NCBI GenBank assembly: GCA_016718655.1
Contig: JADKCV010000023.1
Location: forward strand, 1-57,781
Origin: Flavobacteriales bacterium
Lineage (GTDB): Bacteria; Bacteroidota; Bacteroidia; Flavobacteriales_F; PHOS-HE28
DNA: 57,781 bases
Reading direction: 5' to 3'
The notes beneath the pieces are model-generated. The model searched no databases and had not been told where the DNA came from. It saw only the letters and a program-made list of their open reading frames with translations. Made by a program: the position numbers and the translations under genes. Shown in pieces: positions 38,008-45,977 of the stretch (positions are counted from its first letter, which is position 1; each line of letters begins with the position of its first letter).

Positions 38008-40758
38008 CTATGATCCCTCCAAGGTGCGCTTGACCTCGGTCATCTCAAAGGCTTCGAGCGTATCGCCCACCTTGATGTCGTTGAAGTTCTTGATGTTCAG
38101 GCCGCACTCGTAACCATGGGTGACCTCCTTCACATCGTCCTTGAACCGTTTCAAGGTCTCCAGTTCGCCGGTGTACACCACGATGCCGTCGCGAATGAGG
38201 CGCACCTTGTTCTTGCGGTCGATCTTGCCATCGAGCACGTAGCAGCCTGCCACGGTACCCACTTTGCTGATGCGGAAGGTCTCGCGCACCTCGGCGGTAC
38301 CGGTGACCTTCTCCACCTCCTTCGGCGCCAACATGCCCTCCATGGCCTGCTTGATCTCCTCGATCGCGGCATAGATGATCGAATACATCCGAATGTCGAT
38401 CTCCTCGGCCTCGGCCAATTTCCGCGCACCCGGCGTAGGCCGCACTTGGAAGCCTACGATGATGGCATTGGACGCGGTGGCCAGGAGTACATCGCTCTCG
38501 GCGATCGGTCCTACTGCGCGGTGGATCACGTTCACCTTGATGCTCTCGGTACTGAGCTTCAGCAACGAATCGGTCAGTGCTTCCACCGAGCCGTCCACGT
38601 CGCCTTTCACGATCAGGTTCAATTCCTTGAAATCGCCGATCGCGAGACGACGGCCGATCTCGTCCAGTGTGATGTGCTTGTGCGTACGGATGCCCTGTTC
38701 GCGCTGCAACTGCTGGCGGCGCGTGGCGATCTGACGGGCCTCACGTTCGTCCTCGAAGACGTGGAACTGGTCGCCCGCATTGGGCGCACCGTCAAGACCA
38801 AGAATGGAGACCGGCGTGGAGGGTGTGGCCTCGGCAACCTGCTGGCCCCGCTCGTTGAACATGTTCCGCACACGACCACTGTATTGTCCGGCCAATAGCA
38901 CATCACCCTTACGCAGTGTGCCGGCGTCGACCAGCAAGGTGGTGACATAACCGCGGCCTTGCTCCAATGTGCTCTCGATCACCACACCGTGGGCGCGTTT
39001 GCCACCATCGGCCTTCAGGTCGAGCATTTCGGCCTCGAGCAACACCTTCTCCAGCAGTTGATCGATGCCCATACCCTTCTTGGCACTGATCTCCTGGGTC
39101 TGGAACTTTCCACCCCACTCTTCCACCAAGATGTTCATCTGCGAAAGCTCCTCACGGATCTTCTCCGCATTGGCACCCTGCTTATCGATCTTGTTGAAGG
39201 CGAATACCATTGGCACGCCAGCGGCCTGCGCATGGTTGATGGCCTCGCGGGTTTGAGGCATCACACTGTCATCCGCCGCGATGACGATGATGGCAATGTC
39301 GGTGACCTGGGCACCACGGGCACGCATGGCGGTGAAGGCCTCGTGACCCGGTGTATCCAAGAAGGTGATCCGCTTGCCGTTCTCCAGCATCACGCTGTAG
39401 GCCCCGATGTGCTGGGTGATGCCACCGGCCTCACCGGCGATGACGTTCGCCTTACGGATATGGTCGAGCAGGGAGGTCTTACCATGGTCCACGTGACCCA
39501 TGACGGTGACGATGGGTGGCCGTGGCGCCACGCGATCGGGATCGTCCGACTCCTCGGTAAGGTTCTCCTGTACGTCGGCACCGACGAACTCCACTTTGAA
39601 GCCATACTCCTCGGCGATCACCGATAGGGTTTCGGCATCGAGGCGCTGGTTGATGCTCACCATCATACCCAGGCTGAAACAGGCCTTGATGATATCGGTG
39701 ACGTTCACGCCGACCATGGATGCCAATTCACTAGCCGTCACGAACTCGGTGACCTTGATGACCTTACCGGCCAATTCCTTGGCGGCCTGTTCCTCCTCGA
39801 AGCGCTGGTAACGTTGGTCACGCTTGTCACGACGGAGCTTCGAGCCTTTGCTCTTGGCACCACCGGTGAGGCGGGCGAGCGTTTCGCTCACCTTACGTTT
39901 CACAGCGTTCTCGTCCAACTCACCCGGTCGACCTGTACCGGGTGGGGTGCTGCGCTGCTCCTGCTGCACGGTGCGTTCCACGTTCACCGGGCCTGGCTTC
40001 ACGATCCGCTTGCGTCGACCACGTTCGTTGGCGGCCGCGTTCTTGTCCGATGGCTTCCGGTCGCGCTCCACAGGAAGCTCGATCTTGCCCAGGGTCTTCA
40101 GGCCTGCAAGCTTCTGAACGTTCACACGGATGGTCTCCGGCTCTACCGGACCAGCGGGTGCGGCGGGTGCTTCGGGTGCCGCAGCTGGGGCTTCGGGTGC
40201 CACAGCTTGCACCGCTGCGGGTTCCAGAGGCGCAGGGGCCGGGGCTTCGGGTGCTGGCGCTGGGGCCTCGGCCTTCTTGGCGCCCTTGCGGGGGGCGTCC
40301 AGGTCGATCTTGCCGAGGGTCTTGGGGCCGGTCACCTTTTCGGCGCGGGCCTTGATCACCATATCCTCCTCGACCACTGGGGCGGTGGGCGGAGGAGGGG
40401 GCGTGGGGGCTGGCGCAGCGGGAACGATCGGCGCTACGGCCACAGGCGGTGCAGCCACAGGTGCAGGCTGCTCCTTCGCCACGGCGGGCTCCTCCTTCGG
40501 TGCGGCAGGAACCACCAGGGAAATGGTCTCCCGCTCCTGGCGTTGCTGTACCACCTGCTGGCTCTTGGCCTTGATCTCCTTGTCGGTGCCGAACTGCTGG
40601 AGCAGCAGGTCGTAGAGGTCGCCCGCGATCTTGGTGTTCGGGTTACTTTCCACCTTGTGGCCCTTCTGTTCAAGGAACTCCACCACGGTGTGCAACCCCA
40701 GGTTGAATTCCCGAGCCACCTTGCTCAATCGTATGCCCTTATCCGTCGATTCGCTCAT
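38008..40758 (-). CDS. infB: Translation initiation factor IF-2
   Basis: IF-2 is the GTPase that places initiator tRNA on the ribosome. It has 916 residues: an N-terminal helical domain (RLSKVAREFNLGLHTVVEFL), then about 300 residues rich in Pro, Ala and Glu. The G domain follows with GHVDHGKTSLLDHIRK, DTPGHEAF and NKID, and two beta-barrels and the C2 domain end it at TLEGS. The long low-complexity N-terminal region is normal in Bacteroidota. It is the last gene of rimP-nusA-infB. Confidence 0.97.
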   Translation of the reverse strand: MSESTDKGIRLSKVAREFNLGLHTVVEFLEQKGHKVESNPNTKIAGDLYDLLLQQFGTDKEIKAKSQQVVQQRQERETISLVVPAAPKEEPAVAKEQPAPVAAPPVAVAPIVPAAPAPTPPPPPTAPVVEEDMVIKARAEKVTGPKTLGKIDLDAPRKGAKKAEAPAPAPEAPAPAPLEPAAVQAVAPEAPAAAPEAPAAPAGPVEPETIRVNVQKLAGLKTLGKIELPVERDRKPSDKNAAANERGRRKRIVKPGPVNVERTVQQEQRSTPPGTGRPGELDENAVKRKVSETLARLTGGAKSKGSKLRRDKRDQRYQRFEEEQAAKELAGKVIKVTEFVTASELASMVGVNVTDIIKACFSLGMMVSINQRLDAETLSVIAEEYGFKVEFVGADVQENLTEESDDPDRVAPRPPIVTVMGHVDHGKTSLLDHIRKANVIAGEAGGITQHIGAYSVMLENGKRITFLDTPGHEAFTAMRARGAQVTDIAIIVIAADDSVMPQTREAINHAQAAGVPMVFAFNKIDKQGANAEKIREELSQMNILVEEWGGKFQTQEISAKKGMGIDQLLEKVLLEAEMLDLKADGGKRAHGVVIESTLEQGRGYVTTLLVDAGTLRKGDVLLAGQYSGRVRNMFNERGQQVAEATPSTPVSILGLDGAPNAGDQFHVFEDEREARQIATRRQQLQREQGIRTHKHITLDEIGRRLAIGDFKELNLIVKGDVDGSVEALTDSLLKLSTESIKVNVIHRAVGPIAESDVLLATASNAIIVGFQVRPTPGARKLAEAEEIDIRMYSIIYAAIEEIKQAMEGMLAPKEVEKVTGTAEVRETFRISKVGTVAGCYVLDGKIDRKNKVRLIRDGIVVYTGELETLKRFKDDVKEVTHGYECGLNIKNFNDIKVGDTLEAFEMTEVKRTLEGS

Positions 40759-40827
40759 GCAGTGCGTGTATCCTGTGGTCGTTGGTGCGTGGCCCTGTTC
40801 CCCTGTCGTCGATCGGTTCCCTTACGG

Positions 40828-42066
40828 TCATGCTTCGAGTTCGGCACGGAGGATCCGTACGACCTCGTGGATGGTCTCTTCTTCCAGATCCGTTCGCTTG
40901 GCCAATTCGGTAGGTGGTATATCGAGTACCGAGCGGGCCGTGTCGCAACCGATGCCCTTGAGCACGTCGATGATCCACTGATCGATCTCGTCCGCGAAGT
41001 CATCGATGCTCACGTCATCCGTCACTTCGTCCGTCTCGCGGTATACATCGATGTCGTAGCCCGTCAGGCGGCCTGCAAGCTTGATGTTGTGTCCGCCCTT
41101 GCCGATGGCCAAGGCCACTTGGTCGGGCTTCATGTACACCTCGGCACGCTTGTGTTCGTTGTCCAATTTGATGCTACCCACCTTGGCGGGGCTCAACGCA
41201 CGCTGGATGAGGAGTTGTTCGTTGGCCGTGAAGTTGATCACGTCGATGTTCTCGTTGCGCAGTTCACGGACGATACCATGGATGCGGCTTCCCTTCATCC
41301 CCACGCACGCTCCGACCGGATCGATGCGGTCGTCGTAGCTCTCCACCGCCACCTTGGCGCGCTCACCGGGCTCACGCACGATGCGCTTGATGGTGATGAG
41401 GCCATCGGCCACTTCGGGCACCTCCTGCTCGAACAACTTGGCCAGGAACTCCGGAGCGGTGCGGCTCAGGATGACCGTGGGGGTGTTGTTGCGCATCTCC
41501 ACCTTCCACACCACGGCACGCACGTTGTCGCCCTTCTTGAAGAAGTCGGTCTTGATCTGCTGGTCCTTGGGCATGATCAGCTCGTTGCCCTCGTCGTCCA
41601 GGATCAGCGTCTCGCGCTTCCAGATCTGGTACACCTCGCCGGTGATGATCTCGCCCACCCGCTCCTTGTACTTGTTGTACAGGTGGTCCTTCTCCAGCTC
41701 CATGATCCGGCTCTGGAGGTTCTGCTTCAGGCTCAGGATGTTGCGGCGACCGAAGTCCTCGATCTTCACCTCCTGGCTCACCTCCTCGCCCACTTCGAAG
41801 TCGGGCTCGATCTTCTTGGCCTCGGCCAGCTCGATCTCCAGGTTGTCATCCTCGCTCATGCCGTCCTCGACGATGATGCGGTTCAGCCAGATCTCCAGGT
41901 CACCCTTGTCCGGGTTGATGATGATGTCCACATTGGCCTCTTCCCCGAAGCGGCGTTTCACCACACCACGGAAGACATCCTCCAGGATGCCCATCATGGT
42001 GACACGGTCAATGTTCTTGTTGTCCTTGAATTCCCCGAAGGATTCGATGAGGTTCACGGTGCTCAT
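40828..42066 (-). CDS. nusA: Transcription termination/antitermination factor NusA
   Basis: NusA binds RNA polymerase and modulates pausing and termination. The 412-residue protein has the N-terminal polymerase-binding domain, S1 domain (around VGEIITGEVYQIW), and two KH domains with GMKGSRIHGIVREL and AIGKGGHNIKLAGRLTG. It lacks the long acidic repeats of the E. coli protein, typical of the phylum. It is 7 bp after rimP and 69 bp before infB. The intrinsic terminator in the operon leader is a natural target for control by NusA itself, an inference. Confidence 0.97.
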   Translation of the reverse strand: MSTVNLIESFGEFKDNKNIDRVTMMGILEDVFRGVVKRRFGEEANVDIIINPDKGDLEIWLNRIIVEDGMSEDDNLEIELAEAKKIEPDFEVGEEVSQEVKIEDFGRRNILSLKQNLQSRIMELEKDHLYNKYKERVGEIITGEVYQIWKRETLILDDEGNELIMPKDQQIKTDFFKKGDNVRAVVWKVEMRNNTPTVILSRTAPEFLAKLFEQEVPEVADGLITIKRIVREPGERAKVAVESYDDRIDPVGACVGMKGSRIHGIVRELRNENIDVINFTANEQLLIQRALSPAKVGSIKLDNEHKRAEVYMKPDQVALAIGKGGHNIKLAGRLTGYDIDVYRETDEVTDDVSIDDFADEIDQWIIDVLKGIGCDTARSVLDIPPTELAKRTDLEEETIHEVVRILRAELEA

Positions 42067-42073
42067 GGCACGA

Positions 42074-42538
42074 TCAATTGAACTTGAAGGTTGCTTTCGT
42101 GGCTTTGATCTCGGCGAGGGGGAAGGTGGTGACCTCCTCGTCCAATTTGGGCAGTCGACCCTTCACCTTGCTGGGGTGTTGGATGCGGATGCCCATCTCA
42201 TTCTCGGTATAACTGACCAGCATGCCCTCGAGCACGCGGCCATCGGTGAACAGCAGTTCCACCACGCGGCCCACATGCTTGTGGAATTGCCGGGCCACCT
42301 TGAAGGGGCGGCCCATGCCCGGGCTGCTGAACTGCAGTTCACAATCATCGGCGGCATCGCCCAGGTCCTCGCGCACCGCTTTGTTCAGGCGGGCCAGCTC
42401 CTCCAGGGTGATCGCCTTGTCGTTGTCCACCTCCACCACCACCTTCGGACCGGGGCGCACGGCCACATCCACCAAGAAGTGCGTGGTGCCCTCCAGGTGC
42501 CTTTCCAGGCTGTGCCGAACTTGCTGCTCCGTAACCAT
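42074..42538 (-). CDS. rimP: Ribosome maturation factor RimP
   Basis: RimP assists late assembly of the 30S subunit. ATG 42538 gives 154 residues: VTEQQVRHSLERHLEGT, then KVVVEVDNDKAITLEELARL and SSPGMGRPFKVARQF, the typical RimP order, with a C-terminal Sm-like barrel. A frame extending upstream to 42685 reads through the leader terminator and is rejected. It is the first gene of rimP-nusA-infB. Confidence 0.93.
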   Translation of the reverse strand: MVTEQQVRHSLERHLEGTTHFLVDVAVRPGPKVVVEVDNDKAITLEELARLNKAVREDLGDAADDCELQFSSPGMGRPFKVARQFHKHVGRVVELLFTDGRVLEGMLVSYTENEMGIRIQHPSKVKGRLPKLDEEVTTFPLAEIKATKATFKFN

Positions 42539-42568
42539 ATACACCAGCGAACCGCAGGGGTGGAGAAC

Positions 42569-42592
42569 AAAAAAGAGGGGCGGTCCCCTCTT
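42569..42592 (-). terminator. Intrinsic terminator in the rimP-nusA-infB leader (attenuator candidate)
   Basis: On the minus strand, AAGAGGGG, loop ACCG, CCCCTCTT, with a run of six U's overlapping and following the stem (42574-42569). It lies between a perfect promoter box (42615-42622) and the rimP ATG (42538), so transcripts should stop before the operon unless antiterminated. In E. coli the nusA-infB operon is also controlled through leader termination by NusA. Confidence 0.75.
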
Positions 42593-42614
42593 CCTCTTCC
42601 GCCTTCTGACGGCG

Positions 42615-42622
42615 CAAAGATA
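42615..42622 (-). promoter_or_regulatory. -7 promoter box for rimP-nusA-infB
   Basis: TATCTTTG on the minus strand, identical to the deoC box. Transcription starting near 42608 would cross the leader terminator before rimP. A CTTGG at 42647-42651 is a weak -33 candidate. Confidence 0.5.
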
Positions 42623-42683
42623 GGTATAAGAAATTGACCACGGTCCAAGTGCTAACTTGCCCGTGAACGATCCCTTGCCGCCC

Positions 42684-43424
42684 ATGAAATGCCGATCGGT
42701 CCAACTCGTGATCGCCTTCCTTGGGTTTGGGCTTCGTCACGCGGCTCTTCGCTGGACCCCAAGGGACTGGTGGTCCTTCCTCCCGGGCAGTGGGCAGATA
42801 TGGTTCTCCTAGCATACTATCCGCTTGGAGCCCGTGGGCGCTTCTATCGCGTGAGCAGATTTGGAGAAACCAACACCTTGCACATGGTCCTAAGGACCAC
42901 CCGGTCACCATGTTCCGACGGAGTATTGGGATTGGGCGGTCCAAACGATACCACGCAAGGACGCTTTATTGAAGGTGAACGGACTGAAGTTCAGTGACCA
43001 AGGAGACCGCTCCATATGTGCACTGCACGCGGAAGTGCTGGAACGGTCCGCGGAGGGGTACCGGCGTCGGTTCGAATTTTCGGCAATGGCTCCCACTGAA
43101 GTCAGCGACCGAAGTATGGCTTCCTGTGAGCAGGGGTCTTTTGAATGCCTTGCGTTCGTTCTTCGATGCTTACGTGAAGGCTACCTCGGGGACTCCCTGT
43201 GTACCCCAAGCTGATACAATGCCGAGATAACGGCCCAGCTTCGACATAACGCCAGCGAACACCCCGATACTGACCATCAGCAAACCGAAACGCGGATCTT
43301 CCGGACTTATGGACATGCGCCTGAACAAGCCCGATACTCATTCCAGTTCGACATCCGAGGCGAGGACTTGGAGTATGTATCGGCGGAACGATTGCCGTTG
43401 AGCAACGTACCGGATGCGTCTTGA
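42684..43424 (+). pseudogene. Decayed coding sequence of unknown family
   Basis: Short plausible protein stretches appear in different plus-strand frames: KCRSVQLVIAFLGFG just after 42684, VVLPPGQWADMVLLAYYPLG, RGLLNALRSFFDAYVKA near 43130, and FQFDIRGEDLEYVSAERLP ending in TGA at 43422-43424. No frame is open throughout. The order suggests one exported-protein gene broken by several indels, but I cannot name the family and the reading is uncertain. Confidence 0.3.
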
Positions 43425-43446
43425 ATTCGTCCCGGGGCCTAAGTAG

Positions 43447-43821
43447 TTGAAAGCGCCTGTACATCCGAGAAGCAACCGAATTCATTGCGCCTCGAACCCG
43501 AGGAAAGGATTCCATGCCTATGTTCAGTTCCCGGGCACCGTGGTTCCTTTGACCGTGTTGGGTGGTGGGCTGCTCTTCGGCGCGATCGGCGGTGCGGTAA
43601 TTGGGGCTATGTCAAGTGAACCCGGACCCAGGGTACGATTCGATCTGGACATGCTCACCGGGAACCTTGTCATGCGTGATAGTTCCATGATCACCATGTC
43701 GTATTCACAGCATGTATTCTGGCTCAGTCGTTTCTCCGAACCAGGAACGACGGTGAAGACAAGCTGTTCGCGTGGGGCAAACGAACCTTGGGTAAAGGAT
43801 AATGGACCAGCTTCGCACTAG
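43447..43821 (+). pseudogene. Possible gene remnant with a glycine-rich membrane stretch
   Basis: An open frame of 124 codons contains VVPLTVLGGGLLFGAIGGAV followed by MSSEPGPRVRFDLDMLTG, which looks like the membrane-anchor segment of a small Bacteroidota protein. The first 30 codons are unconvincing and the last 32 overlap the tail of the MORN gene on the other strand. It may belong with the decayed sequence just upstream. Confidence 0.25.
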
Positions 43822-45661
43822 CCCCGGGCGGGTGATCAAGTGGTCTTGAGCACACAAGCGGGCGATATGGTAGGTGAATGTTCCGTCCAATTCGGACCAT
43901 ACCCATGTTCATCTGGTATCCGTGAAGAAGGACGGTGTCTTGAAAGTGACCGAATTGAAGGATCAAATGCGGTATACGGCGCTGAGGACCCTTGAAGCGA
44001 AGACCGTGTCCATTGATCTCCGCCTCCCTGGCACCTGGGCCGGTGTTACCTCCTGGTACTGCTGGTGGCGCAGCCTTCTTCACCTGGCCATCCTCATACT
44101 CCACGGTCCTGGAGACCTTGCCGCTGCGGTCGTAAAAGGTCATGGTGCCGTGCAGGCGGCCATTGCGGTAGTTCATCTGCTGCACCACCCTGCCGCGCTG
44201 GTCGTACACGGTGCAGGGGCCATCGGGGTCACCCAGGAGGAAGCTCTGCTCCCTCATCTTTACGCCGGCATCATCGTAGTAGGTCCACGCACCGGTGGGG
44301 GTGCCGTTGGCATAGAGCCCCTCGCTGATGGGCAGTCCGTTCACGCTGTAGCTGACCCAGCGCCCGCTCTTGCGGCCCTCGGCGTAGCTGCCCTCTTCGC
44401 GCACCCGCCCACCGATGGGCTTCTCGGGCACCGATTCGAAGTAGAACTTCCACGGACCGTTCTTCAGGTCGTCCTTGTAGGTGCCTTCAAAATCGGGCTG
44501 TCCGTCGGGAAAGAAGCCCACCCAGATGCCGTCCATGCGACCGGCCTTGAAGCTTCCTTCGGTCTTCCGGTTACCGTTCTCGAACCAACTCGTCCATTTC
44601 CCTTCCTCCACACCCATCACATAAGGGCCTTCCTGGAGCTTCTGTCCGCTTTCATACCAGGTGGTCCACACGCCGTTCTTCACCCCTGCCGTGAAGGGGC
44701 CCTTCTTCCAGAACTGGCCGCCTTCGTAGAAATAGACCCATTCGCCCTCCTCCTTGTCCGCGGAGTAGGCACCGGTGCCCTGTAATTGCGTATTGGGGTG
44801 CCAAAGTTTCCAGACCCCTTCGCGCCGGTCGTTCAGGAAGGGTCCTTCCATCTCGCGGCTGCCATCGGCGCGGTACCAGGTCCAGGTGCTGTCCTTGAGG
44901 CCATCGGCATACCGTCCGGAAATGTCCATGACGCCGGCCTTGGTCCAGTGCCGGAAGGTGCCGGTGAGGCGGCCCTGCACGTAGTGCTCGATCTTCTCCG
45001 GCTTGCCGCTGGAGTAGCCGTATTCCCAGCGCCCCACCTTCACCCCGCCGCGGTACTGTCCCTTCTGCTGGTGGTTGCCAGCCGGGTGGTTCAGCACGCA
45101 GGGTCCGTCGCGCACGCCCATGGCATAGGAGCATTCCTCCTGCAGGGTACCGCTGGGGAACCAGGTGCGCAGCACGCCATTGCCTTCCCGGATGGTGGCC
45201 ACGCCCGTGCTGTCCCACGCGTCGGTGACGAGCACCAGGGAATCCTGCCACACCTCGCGCAGCATGGGGATGCTGTCCGGATGGAAATAGGCCCACACAC
45301 CGGTCTTGCGACCGTTCTTGTGCAGGCCCCGCTCCATGATGCTGCCGTTGCGGTAACGGCTCACGCGCAGGCTGTCCTCTTGGCCCCGCTTGAACCAGCC
45401 GTCGTGCTGCACCTGACCATTCTCGTAATAGATGCGCACCCGCCCGTCACGTTCACCCGACTTGAACTCGGCCTGTTCAGCCAAGCGACCTTCCCGATCG
45501 TAGAACTTCCATTCGCCCCACTCCCGGCCGTTCACCATCAGGCCTTCGCTACGCTTGATGGTCTTCTTGGCATCCCAATGGTCCACGAAGGGTTCCACGG
45601 ATTGGGCCATGGCGGAAAGGGCGAGTAGGATGCCGAACAGGATGCCGAGGAGCCGGGTCAT
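43724..45661 (-). CDS. Exported MORN (YwqK-type) repeat protein
   Basis: A 645-residue protein with a signal peptide (LLGILFGILLALSAMAQ) followed by about 20 MORN/YwqK-like repeats of 22 to 25 residues. Examples are GREWGEWKFYDREGRL, GVWTTWYESGQKLQEG and GKWTSWFENGNRKTEG, from residue 42 to about 540. Database pipelines often call such proteins YwqK-family antitoxins, but nothing here supports an antitoxin role. After VEYEDGQVKK (near 44090) the sequence changes to about 110 non-repeat residues, probably read past a lost stop. ATG 45661 is used because the frame upstream has no signal sequence. TACTTTCG lies just upstream. Confidence 0.8.
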   Translation of the reverse strand: MTRLLGILFGILLALSAMAQSVEPFVDHWDAKKTIKRSEGLMVNGREWGEWKFYDREGRLAEQAEFKSGERDGRVRIYYENGQVQHDGWFKRGQEDSLRVSRYRNGSIMERGLHKNGRKTGVWAYFHPDSIPMLREVWQDSLVLVTDAWDSTGVATIREGNGVLRTWFPSGTLQEECSYAMGVRDGPCVLNHPAGNHQQKGQYRGGVKVGRWEYGYSSGKPEKIEHYVQGRLTGTFRHWTKAGVMDISGRYADGLKDSTWTWYRADGSREMEGPFLNDRREGVWKLWHPNTQLQGTGAYSADKEEGEWVYFYEGGQFWKKGPFTAGVKNGVWTTWYESGQKLQEGPYVMGVEEGKWTSWFENGNRKTEGSFKAGRMDGIWVGFFPDGQPDFEGTYKDDLKNGPWKFYFESVPEKPIGGRVREEGSYAEGRKSGRWVSYSVNGLPISEGLYANGTPTGAWTYYDDAGVKMREQSFLLGDPDGPCTVYDQRGRVVQQMNYRNGRLHGTMTFYDRSGKVSRTVEYEDGQVKKAAPPAVPGGNTGPGAREAEINGHGLRFKGPQRRIPHLILQFGHFQDTVLLHGYQMNMGMVRIGRNIHLPYRPLVCSRPLDHPPGASAKLVHYPLPKVRLPHANSLSSPSFLVRRND

Positions 45662-45977
45662 GGGGCGAAAGTAGATATCGGTGCACGGCATGGGCACCGG
45701 AGGAGCGTGACGTGATGAACAACGCTGCGCTGATGATCGCTGATGTGACCGTCGATGCGAACACTCGTCGGAAGTCCCGTGAACGCCATGGTCCGCCATC
45801 CCCGTGCCTTGGAAGTATTGATCACCCTGGCAGCACTCGCCTTGGGCCTGCTTGCATTGACCTGAGGTGGCCAGCCTTACCATACAAGCCCGAACTGGTG
45901 GACGGACGCTTGAACCGGAAGGCCCTTAGCGTGTTCCTTTGTAATGTCCAACGCCAGTCAGGCGGCGGACCGACCGG
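45662..45977. other. Intergenic region with a possible 25-residue membrane peptide
   Basis: The 316-bp divergent gap contains an ATG at 45788 opening a 25-codon frame to TGA at 45863-45865: a short basic start (VRHPRALEV) and one hydrophobic helix (LITLAALALGLLALT). It has no clear ribosome-binding site and may be chance. TTCCTTTG at 45934-45941, one mismatch from the promoter box, precedes the cytochrome gene. Confidence 0.2.

Noticed and set aside
39814..42081. Plus-strand frame of 755 codons opposite infB and nusA
   Set aside because: It crosses two well-established genes, has no family features and is rich in histidine and leucine, as antisense frames here are.
42074..42685. Longer RimP starting at 42685
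   Set aside because: It would translate through the leader terminator and promoter box; ATG 42538 gives the normal length.
43724..45883. Longer start of the MORN protein at 45883, and the label of antitoxin
   Set aside because: The extension lacks a signal peptide and family similarity, and no toxin gene is adjacent; the YwqK name reflects the repeat only.
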